Origin: CAYRWR01 sp964428015
GTDB taxonomy: Bacteria; Spirochaetota; Brevinematia; Brevinematales; CAYRWR01
Assembly (NCBI GenBank): GCA_964428015.1
Contig: CAYRWR010000018.1
Span: forward strand, 6,958-70,957
Reading direction: 5' to 3'
Length of the DNA stretch: 64,000 bases
The notes under the pieces were generated by a model. It worked only from the letters and a program-made list of their open reading frames with translations. It was not told where the DNA came from and searched no databases. Below are positions 25,816 to 34,916 of this stretch, piece after piece. The position numbers were made by a program, and so were the translations under genes. How positions within the stretch are numbered: the first letter of the stretch is position 1; every line of letters begins with the position of its first letter.

Positions 25816-27873
25816 TTGAAATCCCTGGAAAAAATTATCTCGGTCGATCAGGAAAAATGTGTTAATTGCCATAAATGCATCTCCGTCTGCCCTGTCAAGT
25901 ACTGCAATGACGGCTCCGGCGATCATGTCGAAGTAAATAAAGACATGTGCATAGCCTGTGGTCAGTGTCTGCCGGCCTGTACCCATGATGCTCGCACCTA
26001 CCTGGATGATACCGATATATTCCTGGAAAATCTGCGCCGGAAACAGCCCATGATTGCAATAGTAGCGCCCTCCATAGCGGCTAATTTCCCCGGGAAATAT
26101 CTGCAGTTCAACAGCTGGCTCAAATCTCTGGGTATCAAAGCGGTGTTTGACGTGAGCTTTGGCGCGGAGCTGACTATCAAGAGCTACCTGACCCACCTCA
26201 AACAAAACAATCCCTCTCTGATCATCTCCCAGCCCTGTCCGGCTATCGTGACCTATATCGAATTGTATAAACCGGAACTGTTGAAATACCTGGCTCCCGC
26301 GGACAGCCCCATGATGCATACCATGAAAATGGTCAGGGAATATTACCCTCAATACCGGAATCATAAGATGGCGGTGATCTCCCCCTGTATCGCCAAAAAA
26401 AGAGAATTTATGGAAGTGGGCATAGGCGACTATAATGTGACCATGTCCCGCCTGCAGGATTATATGGATGAACAGCATGTGGATCTGAATAAATACCCTG
26501 CAAATGAATTTGACAATGACCCCGCGGAAAGAGCTGTGTTGTTTTCCACGCCGGGGGGGTTGCTGCGTACCGCGGAAAGAGACGCTAAGAGTATCTCACG
26601 GGTCACCCGTAAGATCGAAGGACCGGAAATCATCTATGAATATCTGGAAGAATTGCCGGCACAGATCAGTAAAGGCTACCACCCCGCCCTGATCGACTGC
26701 CTCAACTGTCACAAGGGCTGTAACGGAGGTACCGGTACCCGGGGTAAAGACCTGCACCAGGATGAACTGGAACACCATGTGGAACAGCGTAACCTGGATG
26801 TGCAGCGCCGCTATAAGACCACTGACGCCAAACCAGGCCGCATTCGCCGGGTGCAGACCATTATCAATAAATACTGGAAACCGGGTCTGTATAACCGGGC
26901 ATATACTGAACGTTCAGACAATGATACCAAAAAAATACCCGACCAGGCTCAGTTTCAGTCCCTATACCAGTCTATGTCCAAAGTCAAAGAAGAAGATCAC
27001 AAAAACTGCGCCAGCTGCGGCTATAATTCCTGTGAAAGTATGGCTATCGCCATCCATAACGGACTCAACAAGACTGAAAACTGTTATTTTTATATTGAAA
27101 CTAAAAATAACCAGACCCTGGAACAGAAAACCAGCATCATGGCGGGTATAGAGCTGGAGATTCGCCAGATAGGCCAGGCTCTGGTTAATATAGAAGCGAC
27201 CAGCCGACAGCTGGTGGCCCTGACCCATGACCAGATGGCCATGGTATCCCAGACCTCCCAGGCCCTGCAGACCGAAGCAGGCTATATAGAGGGGTTAGTC
27301 ACCAAGATGAAAGAAAGTGCTACCGTTAAGCTGGTAGAGCTGACTCAGATCGGAGGGACCCACATCGAAAACCTGAACCAGACTATGAAAGACATAGGCG
27401 GGCTGGCTCATCGCATGAAAGAAATCATCATCACCATTGATGAGATTTCCAATAAGACCAATATCCTGTCCATCAATGCATCCATACAGTCAGCTCATGC
27501 CGGTGAATTCGGCAAGCCCTTTTCCGTGGTGGCCCATGAGATCAAGAATTTGGCCTCCAATACCGCCAATCACGTGGAAGAGATCTCCCGGTTTATCACC
27601 ACTACCAACCAGAAACTTAACGAAGCCTCCACTCTCAGTAAAGAAGGTGGGGACTCCTTTAAAAATATCGCCGGTGAAGTAAAGTACGTGGATGACTACT
27701 TCCATGAAGTAGAGGATAGTATGGGTCACATGTCGGAAAATTCCCGGTCCATCTACCAGGCACAGGATGAGCTCAACCGTATCTCTCAGCAGGTGCTGCA
27801 GCAGTCCCAGGCTGTAGAGCAGGCAGTGAGCAGTATCAAGGAATCCCTGCATCACCTCAAGATACTGTCCTGA
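25816..27873 (+). CDS. Soluble [FeFe]-hydrogenase-like sensor fused to a chemoreceptor domain
   Basis: The 685-residue protein starts at TTG after GGAG. Two [4Fe-4S] ferredoxin motifs lie at Cys15-25 and Cys45-55. A hydrogenase-like domain keeps four Cys that match the H-cluster ligands: Cys141 (SQPCPAI), Cys191 (SPCIAKK), Cys298 and Cys302 (CLNCHKGCNGG). The proton-transfer Cys of catalytic enzymes (TSCCP) is Pro here, as in sensory-type relatives. A further CASCGYNSC...NC cluster (residues 398-423) resembles the Fe-S domain of PF04060. Residues about 430-685 form a methyl-accepting signalling domain with tip IDEISNKTNILSINASIQ. There are no membrane segments. It probably reports H2 or redox state to CheA/CheW in the cytoplasm. 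Confidence 0.85.
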   Translation: MKSLEKIISVDQEKCVNCHKCISVCPVKYCNDGSGDHVEVNKDMCIACGQCLPACTHDARTYLDDTDIFLENLRRKQPMIAIVAPSIAANFPGKYLQFNSWLKSLGIKAVFDVSFGAELTIKSYLTHLKQNNPSLIISQPCPAIVTYIELYKPELLKYLAPADSPMMHTMKMVREYYPQYRNHKMAVISPCIAKKREFMEVGIGDYNVTMSRLQDYMDEQHVDLNKYPANEFDNDPAERAVLFSTPGGLLRTAERDAKSISRVTRKIEGPEIIYEYLEELPAQISKGYHPALIDCLNCHKGCNGGTGTRGKDLHQDELEHHVEQRNLDVQRRYKTTDAKPGRIRRVQTIINKYWKPGLYNRAYTERSDNDTKKIPDQAQFQSLYQSMSKVKEEDHKNCASCGYNSCESMAIAIHNGLNKTENCYFYIETKNNQTLEQKTSIMAGIELEIRQIGQALVNIEATSRQLVALTHDQMAMVSQTSQALQTEAGYIEGLVTKMKESATVKLVELTQIGGTHIENLNQTMKDIGGLAHRMKEIIITIDEISNKTNILSINASIQSAHAGEFGKPFSVVAHEIKNLASNTANHVEEISRFITTTNQKLNEASTLSKEGGDSFKNIAGEVKYVDDYFHEVEDSMGHMSENSRSIYQAQDELNRISQQVLQQSQAVEQAVSSIKESLHHLKILS

Positions 27874-27929
27874 TTCCCTCATATCACCTGAGAAACTCAT
27901 TTTTTTAAAAAGATAGTCTAGCGCAGACA

Positions 27930-28034
27930 CCGGAGGTGTTAATAAAAACGGCACCGCCGAAACGGTACGGCTTCGCCTATTTGTAGGTATAAAAGGAAAC
28001 CGTCAATCTGCATGTCCCCGTGAGAAGGGACAAC
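27930..28034 (+). repeat. Intergenic sequence shared with 62475-62578
   Basis: The gap 27874-28254 holds no gene I can support. Bases 27930-28034 align almost without gaps to 62475-62578, with identical blocks CCGGAGG, GCACCGCCGA, TTCGCC, CATGTC and GTGAGAAGGGA; identity is roughly two-thirds by eye. Both copies have stops in all useful plus frames. They may be decayed copies of one gene or element, or a structured RNA. The rest of the gap (28040-28190) is unremarkable. Confidence 0.5.
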
Positions 28035-28196
28035 CGCAACAGGGGGCACACTGGTACCATACCCCTCTGCGTCGGAAGACGCCCCCACCCTGGCCATAGA
28101 GATGATACAGCAGGGGCTCAGACTGAATGTAGCGGCTGCAGTCCTCAGATTCTGAAAAATTACAGCCATTCTCCTTTCTCCCTTCCTCCTATCAAC

Positions 28197-28225
28197 TTGC
28201 CACTTTCCGCTTTACCCTTTATAAT
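28197..28225 (+). promoter_or_regulatory. Promoter of pyrB-recJ-holB
   Basis: TTGCCA (28197-28202), 17 bases, TATAAT (28220-28225), about 30 bases before the pyrB ATG. No attenuator or PyrR site is seen in the short leader. Confidence 0.6.
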
Positions 28226-28254
28226 TTCACAAGTTAAAATCAGGAGGGGAAACC

Positions 28255-29169
28255 ATGAAGCTCAGGCACGTCATCGAGTCTCAGCAGTTCAGCCGGGAAA
28301 TCCTGGAGGACCTTTTTCGCACTGCGCGTCAGATGGAAGAAGTCGCCAAACAGGAACAGGTACTCAAGAACAAAATCATGATCTCTCTTTTCTATGAACC
28401 CTCAACCCGTACCCGGTTCAGCTTTGAAGCGGCTATGATCCGGCTGGGAGGCAGTGTGATGTCTACTGAAAATGCCGCCACCTTCAGCTCCGCCTCCAAG
28501 GGAGAGACCCTGGAGGACACTATCCGCATCCTGATGGCCTATGGGGACGTGATCGTCCTGCGCCATTATGAAGAGGGCTCGTCGCGGCGGGCCAGCCTGG
28601 TCAGTCAGATCCCGGTGATCAATGCCGGAGACGGTACCGGCCAGCACCCTACCCAGGCCCTCCTGGATATGTACACTATCAATAAAGAACTGGGGCAAAT
28701 CGACGGCCTGCGTATCGCTATGGTGGGAGATCTGGCTAACGGGCGTACTGTACGCAGCCTGGCCTACCTCCTGTCCCGCTACAAGGATATCCGCATCACT
28801 TTTGTGTCCCCTCAGAATGTGAAGATGCGCGACGATATCAAGGAATACCTGGAGACTCACAAGGTCCACTGGGAAGAATCCAGCGACCTGAAGGAAGTAG
28901 CTCCCCGGGTGGATGTGATCTACCAGACCCGTATCCAGAGAGAAAGATTTGCTTCTATAGATGAATATGAAAAGACCAGGGGCATCTATATCATCGACAG
29001 TGAGCTCATGGATATACTGCCGAAAAAATCGATAGTGATGCACCCACTGCCCCGTGTAGATGAGATCCGCTACGAAGTAGACAATGACCCCCGGGCGGCG
29101 TATTTCCGCCAGGCCCATAACGGTCTCTACATTCGTATGGCCCTCCTGAACTATACACTGGAGATCTGA
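28255..29169 (+). CDS. pyrB: Aspartate carbamoyltransferase, catalytic chain
   Basis: PyrB joins carbamoyl phosphate and aspartate in pyrimidine synthesis. The 304-residue chain has the carbamoyl-phosphate loop FYEPSTRTRFSFEAA, the SASKGETLEDTIR loop, GTGQHPTQALLDMYT, GDLANGRTVRSLAYLL and MHPLPRVDEI, which together distinguish it from ornithine carbamoyltransferase. A GGAGGGG site precedes the ATG by six bases. No pyrI regulatory chain is adjacent. The next gene, a RecJ homologue, follows by 20 bases and shares the promoter, an unusual pairing. Confidence 0.96.
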   Translation: MKLRHVIESQQFSREILEDLFRTARQMEEVAKQEQVLKNKIMISLFYEPSTRTRFSFEAAMIRLGGSVMSTENAATFSSASKGETLEDTIRILMAYGDVIVLRHYEEGSSRRASLVSQIPVINAGDGTGQHPTQALLDMYTINKELGQIDGLRIAMVGDLANGRTVRSLAYLLSRYKDIRITFVSPQNVKMRDDIKEYLETHKVHWEESSDLKEVAPRVDVIYQTRIQRERFASIDEYEKTRGIYIIDSELMDILPKKSIVMHPLPRVDEIRYEVDNDPRAAYFRQAHNGLYIRMALLNYTLEI

Positions 29170-29189
29170 CACCCCCCAAGGAGAATGTA

Positions 29190-31430
29190 ATGTCCGCAGT
29201 CAAGTGGAAAGTAAGAGAACCCCGGGTACAGAATATCCGGGTCATCAAAGATACGCTCAAAGTACCTGACCTGGTAGCCCGTCTGCTGGTCAACCGTGAA
29301 ATCGATACCGTGGAAAAAGCGCTGAATTTCAGCTCCCCCCATATCCTGAACCTGCATACCCCCTTCCTTTTCCAGGACATGCCCAAGGCTCTGGACAGGA
29401 TAATCCTGGCGATTGAAAAGGACGAAGGCATCCTGATCTTCGGCGATAAAGATGCCGACGGGGTATGCTCTACCTCCATCCTGTACAAGCTCCTGCACAA
29501 GCTGGGGGCCAAACAGCTGGCCTATCGGGTACCCGAAAAAATGGAAAATTACGGTATCTCCCGGGACGTAGTAGCCTGGGCGGTACATCAGGGCTTCACC
29601 CTCATGGTGACGGTGGACTGCGGCATCACCGCTAATGAAGAAGTGGAATACGCGCGGACCCTGGGCCTGGATGTGATTATCACTGACCACCATGAACCCC
29701 ATGAACAGCTCCCCCCTGCCTATGCCATCATCAACCCCAAAGTCAAAACTGACACCTATCCCTTCCCCTTTTTGAGCGGAGGCGGCACAGTTTACAAGCT
29801 GGCCCAGGCTATGATGGAAAAGCTGGACCTGCCCGAATACTACAATCAGGAGCTCATCTTTTTTGACCTGGAGACTTCGGGACTCAACCCCAACTCCGAT
29901 GAGATCATAGAAATCGGGGCCATCAAAGTAAAAAACGGAGTGGTCCTGGACCAGTTCCAGACCCTGTGTAAAGCCGATCAGCCTATTTCCGCTGAAATCA
30001 CCGCCATCAACCACATCACCAATGAGATGCTAAAAAAAGACGGTATACCTATAAAAGAAGCCCTGCAGAAATTTGTGGATTTTGTACAGGATGCCAAGCT
30101 CATCGGCCATAATATACTGGGATTTGACCTGCCCTTTATCAACTATGCCCTCAAAAAGCATCTCAATGTCAGGCTGGATAATCCTACCGAGGATACCCTC
30201 AAGATGGCCCGGGTCATGCTTAAAAAGGTCAAAGACTACAAACTCAATACCGTTGCCCAGCATCTGGGCTATTTTGTAGACCCCGATACCCTGCACCGTT
30301 CCGTGGATGACAGCAAGGTAGCCGCGGAAGTCTACCGCCGTCTGGTACTGAGCCGCTCCGCCCGTCTCAATGACATGCAGAAAGAGCTGCTCCCCCTGGT
30401 GGCGATTTCCACCATAGCTGATATCATGCCTCTCCAGGATGAAAACCGCAATATAGTACGCAACGGACTCAGGCTCCTGCCCTACAGCTCCATCGGACTC
30501 ATCACCCTGCTCCGCTCTATCAACATGCCGCTGGAAAACCTGCTGGCCAGAGATATCTCCTGGAACGTATCCCCCTTGATCAACAGTCCCGGACGTATGG
30601 GCGATGCCTCTCTGTCTGTAGAGCTGCTCATCGCCAATCATCTCAAAGAAGCCGAAGAACTGGCCAAAGAGCTGGTGGAAAAAGATAAACAGCGTAAAGA
30701 ACTGGTGCAGAGTCATGTGGATAAGATCCTGTCTACTCTGGATGAAAAGCATGTCATGAGCGAAAAGTTTGTGCTCATCGATGACGCCAACATCCCCCGG
30801 GGTATAACCGGCCTCCTGTCCAACAAACTCTCCACTCAGCTGCAGATCCCGGCTATCGTGATCTCCAGTGATATCAAAGGCGAGTCCAGCGGTAGTGTCC
30901 GGGTCAATACCGAGGTCAATGTGCTCAGTCTGCTGGAAAGCATGACCGGCCTGTTCAACCAGTACGGCGGGCATCGTGCCGCGGGCGGTTTTACCATCCC
31001 CACCGAACGTATCCCCGAGTTAAGAGCCGGACTGCTCAAATATATGCGGGATTTTGATGCCAGTAGTTTTGAAGAAGAGCTGGATATCGATATGGAGCTC
31101 ACCGATCTGGAAGAAATCAGCCTGTCCAATCTGCGTTACCTGGAAAATATTCTGGAACCCACCGGACACCACAACCACACCCCTGTTTTTGTGATCAGAG
31201 ATGTCCGAATTGTATCCAGCCGCACTATGGGTAAGGACCAGAGTCATATGCTGATGACTATCGCCAAAGACAAATCGGAAAAACCGGTCATCGTGTGGAA
31301 AAGGGCCAAAGAAGTCCAGGAACTCATGAAATCACACCAGTCGTTTGATATTGTAGCCAGCCCTGAGATCAACCGCTACCAGAATCAGGATGAAGCCCGT
31401 CTGGTATTGACAGATATCCGGGGACGATAA
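29190..31430 (+). CDS. recJ: RecJ-family exonuclease with inserted DnaQ-like exonuclease domain
   Basis: The 746-residue protein is a DHH phosphoesterase: GDKDADGVCS (residues 85-94), VDCGIT and TDHH (165-168). At about residue 221 the RecJ fold is interrupted by a complete DEDDh exonuclease, FFDLETSG (Asp226, Glu228), GHNILGFD (Asp313) and HRSVDDS (His369 with a following Asp). RecJ then resumes with AISTIADIMPL, SPLINSPGRMGDA and the DHHA1 motif GGHRAAGGF, ending in an OB-like region. RecJ degrades single-stranded DNA 5'-3'; DnaQ-like domains act 3'-5', so both polarities may be combined in one chain. The insertion falls between DHH motifs III and IV. It is followed two bases later by the delta'-like gene. 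Confidence 0.9.
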   Translation: MSAVKWKVREPRVQNIRVIKDTLKVPDLVARLLVNREIDTVEKALNFSSPHILNLHTPFLFQDMPKALDRIILAIEKDEGILIFGDKDADGVCSTSILYKLLHKLGAKQLAYRVPEKMENYGISRDVVAWAVHQGFTLMVTVDCGITANEEVEYARTLGLDVIITDHHEPHEQLPPAYAIINPKVKTDTYPFPFLSGGGTVYKLAQAMMEKLDLPEYYNQELIFFDLETSGLNPNSDEIIEIGAIKVKNGVVLDQFQTLCKADQPISAEITAINHITNEMLKKDGIPIKEALQKFVDFVQDAKLIGHNILGFDLPFINYALKKHLNVRLDNPTEDTLKMARVMLKKVKDYKLNTVAQHLGYFVDPDTLHRSVDDSKVAAEVYRRLVLSRSARLNDMQKELLPLVAISTIADIMPLQDENRNIVRNGLRLLPYSSIGLITLLRSINMPLENLLARDISWNVSPLINSPGRMGDASLSVELLIANHLKEAEELAKELVEKDKQRKELVQSHVDKILSTLDEKHVMSEKFVLIDDANIPRGITGLLSNKLSTQLQIPAIVISSDIKGESSGSVRVNTEVNVLSLLESMTGLFNQYGGHRAAGGFTIPTERIPELRAGLLKYMRDFDASSFEEELDIDMELTDLEEISLSNLRYLENILEPTGHHNHTPVFVIRDVRIVSSRTMGKDQSHMLMTIAKDKSEKPVIVWKRAKEVQELMKSHQSFDIVASPEINRYQNQDEARLVLTDIRGR

Positions 31431-31432
31431 GT

Positions 31433-32635
31433 ATGCGGCTCTCGGCTATTCAGGGACAACCCCGGGCGCAGGCTCTGATCCAGGAGATACTGTCCACCCA
31501 TTCTACCGGTCGCAGCTATATCTTATCCGGGCCCCGCGGTGTGGGAAAAATGACCTCAGCTCTGTCCCTGTCACGGGAACTCCTGGGGGATAATCTCTTT
31601 AATGACCCTGATTTTTCTTTTTACCGTAATGACCTGTTCAGCCTGAAAACGGAGTGGTTTATCTCCCGACTGCGTGGGAAAACCCTTATACCCCAAGCCA
31701 AAGAGTATTTTCAGCTCCTACTGGCCCGGGCGGGTCGGGGCGTGAGCCTGGGAGAATTAAAAACTTCGGCTCAGGAATCCCTGCTGGAAATCAGTGAAAT
31801 ACTCCACCAACCTGACTGGGATCAGGCCTTTGTGGACGAAAAATCCTCTGTGTGCAAATCAGTGATCGACTTGTCCCAGGAACTGGAAAGTAAAAAGAAA
31901 CTACCCATCGGCTTTATCCGCAGCCTGATCACCGAACATGAGCAGAAACCCAGCCGTACTCAACGGGTGAGCATCCTGGCTGATTTTGAACAGGCCAGTA
32001 TCGAAGCCCAGAACGCGATACTGAAACTGCTGGAAGAACCCCCTGCCACATCCCTGCTTTTACTCACCACCTCCGAACCGGAAGGCCTGCTGCCTACCAT
32101 ACGCTCCCGGGCTATCATCATTCCCTTCCAGGAATTCACTCCGGCAGTGCTGGGGACTCTTTTCGGTAACCGGGATCTCAAGGCCCGTTCCAGTGTCGAA
32201 GTGATGCAGGAGGAACTCTATCACAAAAGCAGTGACAGCCGCGAAAAAATCGTCAGTTTCTTCCGGGATATAGCTCCCCGGGTGCAGCATGGACAGGATT
32301 TGTTTGTATTTATAGACCAGCTGCCGGACCGCTCCGGTGAAGAAGGCGGCCTGGCTTTTTTACGTGAAATGGTGGAATTTCTGAGGCAGCTGAATCTGCT
32401 CAGGGTACTACGTATACAGGGTAAACCTACAGACAAATGGATTCTACCTTTATATCTCCCGCTGCTGCTCACTTTGGCCGATTATGCCCACGATGGGGAG
32501 GTGGAAGAAATGGTGCAGAATATTGCCCGTCTCATACCCTTACTGGAGCGTGGAAACGTCAAATCTAAAATGGTATTGCCGGATCTGTTGATCAATATTT
32601 CCCGCTGGTATCAGAAAAGCAGGAAGAAGTCTTAG
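31433..32635 (+). CDS. holB: DNA polymerase III delta'-like clamp-loader subunit
   Basis: The 400-residue protein begins AIQGQPRAQALIQEIL and a P-loop GPRGVGKMT, where the usual Thr/Ser after Lys is Met. The middle has ILADFEQASIEAQNAILKLLEEPP and LLTTSEPEGLLPTIRSRA, the delta'/DnaX family hallmarks including the SRC-like arginine motif (here SRA). An unusual insertion of about 110 residues separates the P-loop region from the conserved block, and the zinc-binding Cys of DnaX are lacking. Delta' helps load the sliding clamp. The ATG lies two bases after the recJ stop, so the two are co-transcribed and presumably co-translated. Confidence 0.8.
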   Translation: MRLSAIQGQPRAQALIQEILSTHSTGRSYILSGPRGVGKMTSALSLSRELLGDNLFNDPDFSFYRNDLFSLKTEWFISRLRGKTLIPQAKEYFQLLLARAGRGVSLGELKTSAQESLLEISEILHQPDWDQAFVDEKSSVCKSVIDLSQELESKKKLPIGFIRSLITEHEQKPSRTQRVSILADFEQASIEAQNAILKLLEEPPATSLLLLTTSEPEGLLPTIRSRAIIIPFQEFTPAVLGTLFGNRDLKARSSVEVMQEELYHKSSDSREKIVSFFRDIAPRVQHGQDLFVFIDQLPDRSGEEGGLAFLREMVEFLRQLNLLRVLRIQGKPTDKWILPLYLPLLLTLADYAHDGEVEEMVQNIARLIPLLERGNVKSKMVLPDLLINISRWYQKSRKKS

Positions 32636-32895
32636 CGGTTTGTCTCCAGTTTTCGGAATACTTCCTGGAAAGAGGAAAATTCCTTTACGCTCTTGATATC
32701 CTTGTACTGAGGCAGAGGGCAGAATCCGGGAACGCCGTCCGGTGACATCTTTTCAAAAGAAAAATCCTTTTTTTCCACCATACAGCGGTATTTTTCTTTC
32801 ACAATATCCACGTGTTCAGACCGGTTATGAAAATAAGGACAATCAAAACAGCTGTAGATTACTTTTAATGAAGCCCGTGGGTTTTCCTGTTGCAT
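32632..32895 (-). CDS. Small Cys-containing protein
   Basis: The 87-residue protein has Cys in YSCFDCPYF, YRCMVEKK and PGFCPLPQ, a pattern that could bind zinc or an Fe-S cluster. The C-terminal part is a charged helix. The ATG has a GGAG site. It is convergent with the delta'-like gene and the two stop codons overlap by four bases. Similar short CxxC proteins with 'FCPLP' are widespread in anaerobes, function unknown to me. Confidence 0.65.
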   Translation of the reverse strand: MQQENPRASLKVIYSCFDCPYFHNRSEHVDIVKEKYRCMVEKKDFSFEKMSPDGVPGFCPLPQYKDIKSVKEFSSFQEVFRKLETNR

Positions 32896-32941
32896 ATTAT
32901 TCTCCTTTATTTATTTATTATCTCTTAAATTGGTATAAATT

Positions 32942-34846
32942 TCAAGACTCTTTGACTTTTATTACTATCAATGTAACGTCATCCCTTAGGGCATGATTCT
33001 GATTGAACTGCCGGATTTTCTGCAGTATGGCACTTTCCACCATTTTGGGGGTAACCAGGTTCTTTTCTTCCTGCAACACATCCATCACCAGCTGGTAAAA
33101 ACCATCCAGACCCAGTTCGTTTTCTTTTTCGTCTATTTCTTCATAGACACCATCGCTGAACAGGATGATAAAATCACCCTTGGCCAGAGGCTCAATTTTC
33201 ATCTCCAGATCCGGTTCACTGAGTACCCCTATAGGCTTACCCCGGGTATGAATACGGGAGAGTACCTTTTCCTGACGATGATAGAGCAACTGTTCCGGAT
33301 GGCCGGCACTGCTGTATTCAATATGGTCCGGGTAAATATTCAGGAAGAAGCAGGTAAAGAAATTCTTACTGGTGATATTCTTGGTAAGTACCGAATTGAT
33401 ATTGTACAGTTTTTCGTGGGGATGAGACACATCCATATTTTCTTTGACCAGTACATCTATCTGCATGGTTGACAGGGCTGCCTGGATGCCATGTCCGGTA
33501 GCATCTGCTATAGCCACACTGGCCAGGCCTTCACGCAAAGGGGTAATGGAATAATAGTCACCGCCCACATTGCCGCTCTGGGGCAGATAGGATACCACTA
33601 TGTCCAGTTCAGCAAACTGTTCCAGGCTGAGTTCACTGGGCAGTACTTCTTTTTGTACCAGACGGGCAATTTCCAGCTCACGCTGATTGGCACTGAGCCG
33701 GCCTGAAATGTCTCTGAAGCGTCGAATTATAATGGTAAGCAGGGTAAAAGTGAAGAACAACATCCCCCAGTGCAGTACCGAATGAGTCCAGTGGACTATT
33801 CTCATATCTCCCAGTATATCATATATACCGAAAGCCACCAGTAGCAAAATTCCCAGAGTAAAGATCCGTACGTCGGAATTTCCTTTGATAAAACTGATAA
33901 TAATCATTACAAACATCACAGATACCCCTGCCAATAGAAGGATTTCAAAGGGTTTAAGCATGCTGTGCAGGGGTAATATCTTCAATAAATCCAGTGCCAA
34001 AGCAGTGCAAAAGAAAGCCAGATGGGAAATCCAAAGCCACTTGACCCATTTTTGTAAAGGAGCGGCAATAATACTTTGAAAAAAGGCATGTACAAAGACA
34101 GGTATCAGAAAAAGTGAAATCAAGTCTACATACATCCAGAAAACCGGATTATAATAAAGCACTGTCTTGAGATGCAATTGGGCAATAACCATGGCTCCGA
34201 TAGACAGTTGAACCAGCCCAAAAGTAATGAAAGAACCGGTTTGTTCTATCAGACTTTTTCCATTTCCCAGAACATAAAGCAGAAGTACAAAAACACCGAT
34301 TATGAGAAAAAAGGACCCCAAAGCCATAGCATCCAGTTCTTTACGAATCAGTTTTTTTAAATGATCAAACCGGCTGCCATAATAGACCTCGCTGAAAATA
34401 CCTATACTGGGGTATGCGGAATATATCCTGACATACAGCCAGGGATCTTTCATATCGGGTGGTAGAAGAACTAAATGACCGCTATATCCAATATAGGATT
34501 TGGGTTTTGCTACTGAAAGATCGCCGAAATTATAGATCTTCTTTCCATCTGCATAGACTTCAAATATCTGATCAACAGACATAAAAAAGATAGCTGCTTC
34601 CTGTGGTATAGGCCGGGGTATGATCACTCTTTCCCATAGCCAGTTTTGTCTATCTCTACCCTGGGGCTGACTGGGAAGGGTGATATTAGACCATTTTGCC
34701 TGGGACAAATCATCCCCCCAGGAGTATTGCCAATCCAGAAGTCGGGTATACATGGCTTCTTTTTGGAGTAGAAGCTGATTTGTCTGCCCTGACATTTGAA
34801 CTGTAAAAACAAAAATTAAGACAAAAATCCAGTGGTAAAACTTCAT
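32942..34846 (-). CDS. 7TMR-DISM membrane sensor with SpoIIE-type phosphatase
   Basis: The 634-residue protein has a signal peptide, a periplasmic jelly-roll-like domain (about residues 25-170), seven hydrophobic segments (about 180-385), a short coiled coil and a C-terminal PP2C/SpoIIE phosphatase. Catalytic motifs are GNVGGDYYSI, IADATGHGIQAAL and ILFSDGVYEEID, with the metal-binding Asp residues present. Such proteins sense an extracellular ligand and dephosphorylate a serine on an anti-anti-sigma factor. No STAS or anti-sigma gene is nearby, so the target is elsewhere. It has its own promoter and a GGAAGAGG site. Confidence 0.88.
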   Translation of the reverse strand: MKFYHWIFVLIFVFTVQMSGQTNQLLLQKEAMYTRLLDWQYSWGDDLSQAKWSNITLPSQPQGRDRQNWLWERVIIPRPIPQEAAIFFMSVDQIFEVYADGKKIYNFGDLSVAKPKSYIGYSGHLVLLPPDMKDPWLYVRIYSAYPSIGIFSEVYYGSRFDHLKKLIRKELDAMALGSFFLIIGVFVLLLYVLGNGKSLIEQTGSFITFGLVQLSIGAMVIAQLHLKTVLYYNPVFWMYVDLISLFLIPVFVHAFFQSIIAAPLQKWVKWLWISHLAFFCTALALDLLKILPLHSMLKPFEILLLAGVSVMFVMIIISFIKGNSDVRIFTLGILLLVAFGIYDILGDMRIVHWTHSVLHWGMLFFTFTLLTIIIRRFRDISGRLSANQRELEIARLVQKEVLPSELSLEQFAELDIVVSYLPQSGNVGGDYYSITPLREGLASVAIADATGHGIQAALSTMQIDVLVKENMDVSHPHEKLYNINSVLTKNITSKNFFTCFFLNIYPDHIEYSSAGHPEQLLYHRQEKVLSRIHTRGKPIGVLSEPDLEMKIEPLAKGDFIILFSDGVYEEIDEKENELGLDGFYQLVMDVLQEEKNLVTPKMVESAILQKIRQFNQNHALRDDVTLIVIKVKES

Positions 34847-34872
34847 GAGGCCTCTTCCATCAACTGTTACCC

Positions 34873-34900
34873 ATTATAGAATAGGTAATAACTTTGTCAA
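34873..34900 (-). promoter_or_regulatory. Promoter of the SpoIIE-type sensor gene
   Basis: On the minus strand a perfect TTGACA (34895-34900), 16 bases, a perfect TATAAT (34873-34878). It separates this gene from the flippase gene ending at 34917. Confidence 0.65.
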
Positions 34901-34916
34901 TGGAAAAGATGAATTT

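Noticed and set aside
27939..28169. 76-codon minus-strand frame in the pyrB upstream gap
   Set aside because: Its homologous copy at 62.5 kb lacks the frame, and there is no ribosome-binding site; treated as part of the diverged repeat instead.
29151..30974. Two long open frames (287 and 314 codons) opposite recJ
   Set aside because: Antisense to RecJ/DnaQ motifs that are certain; shadows caused by codon bias.
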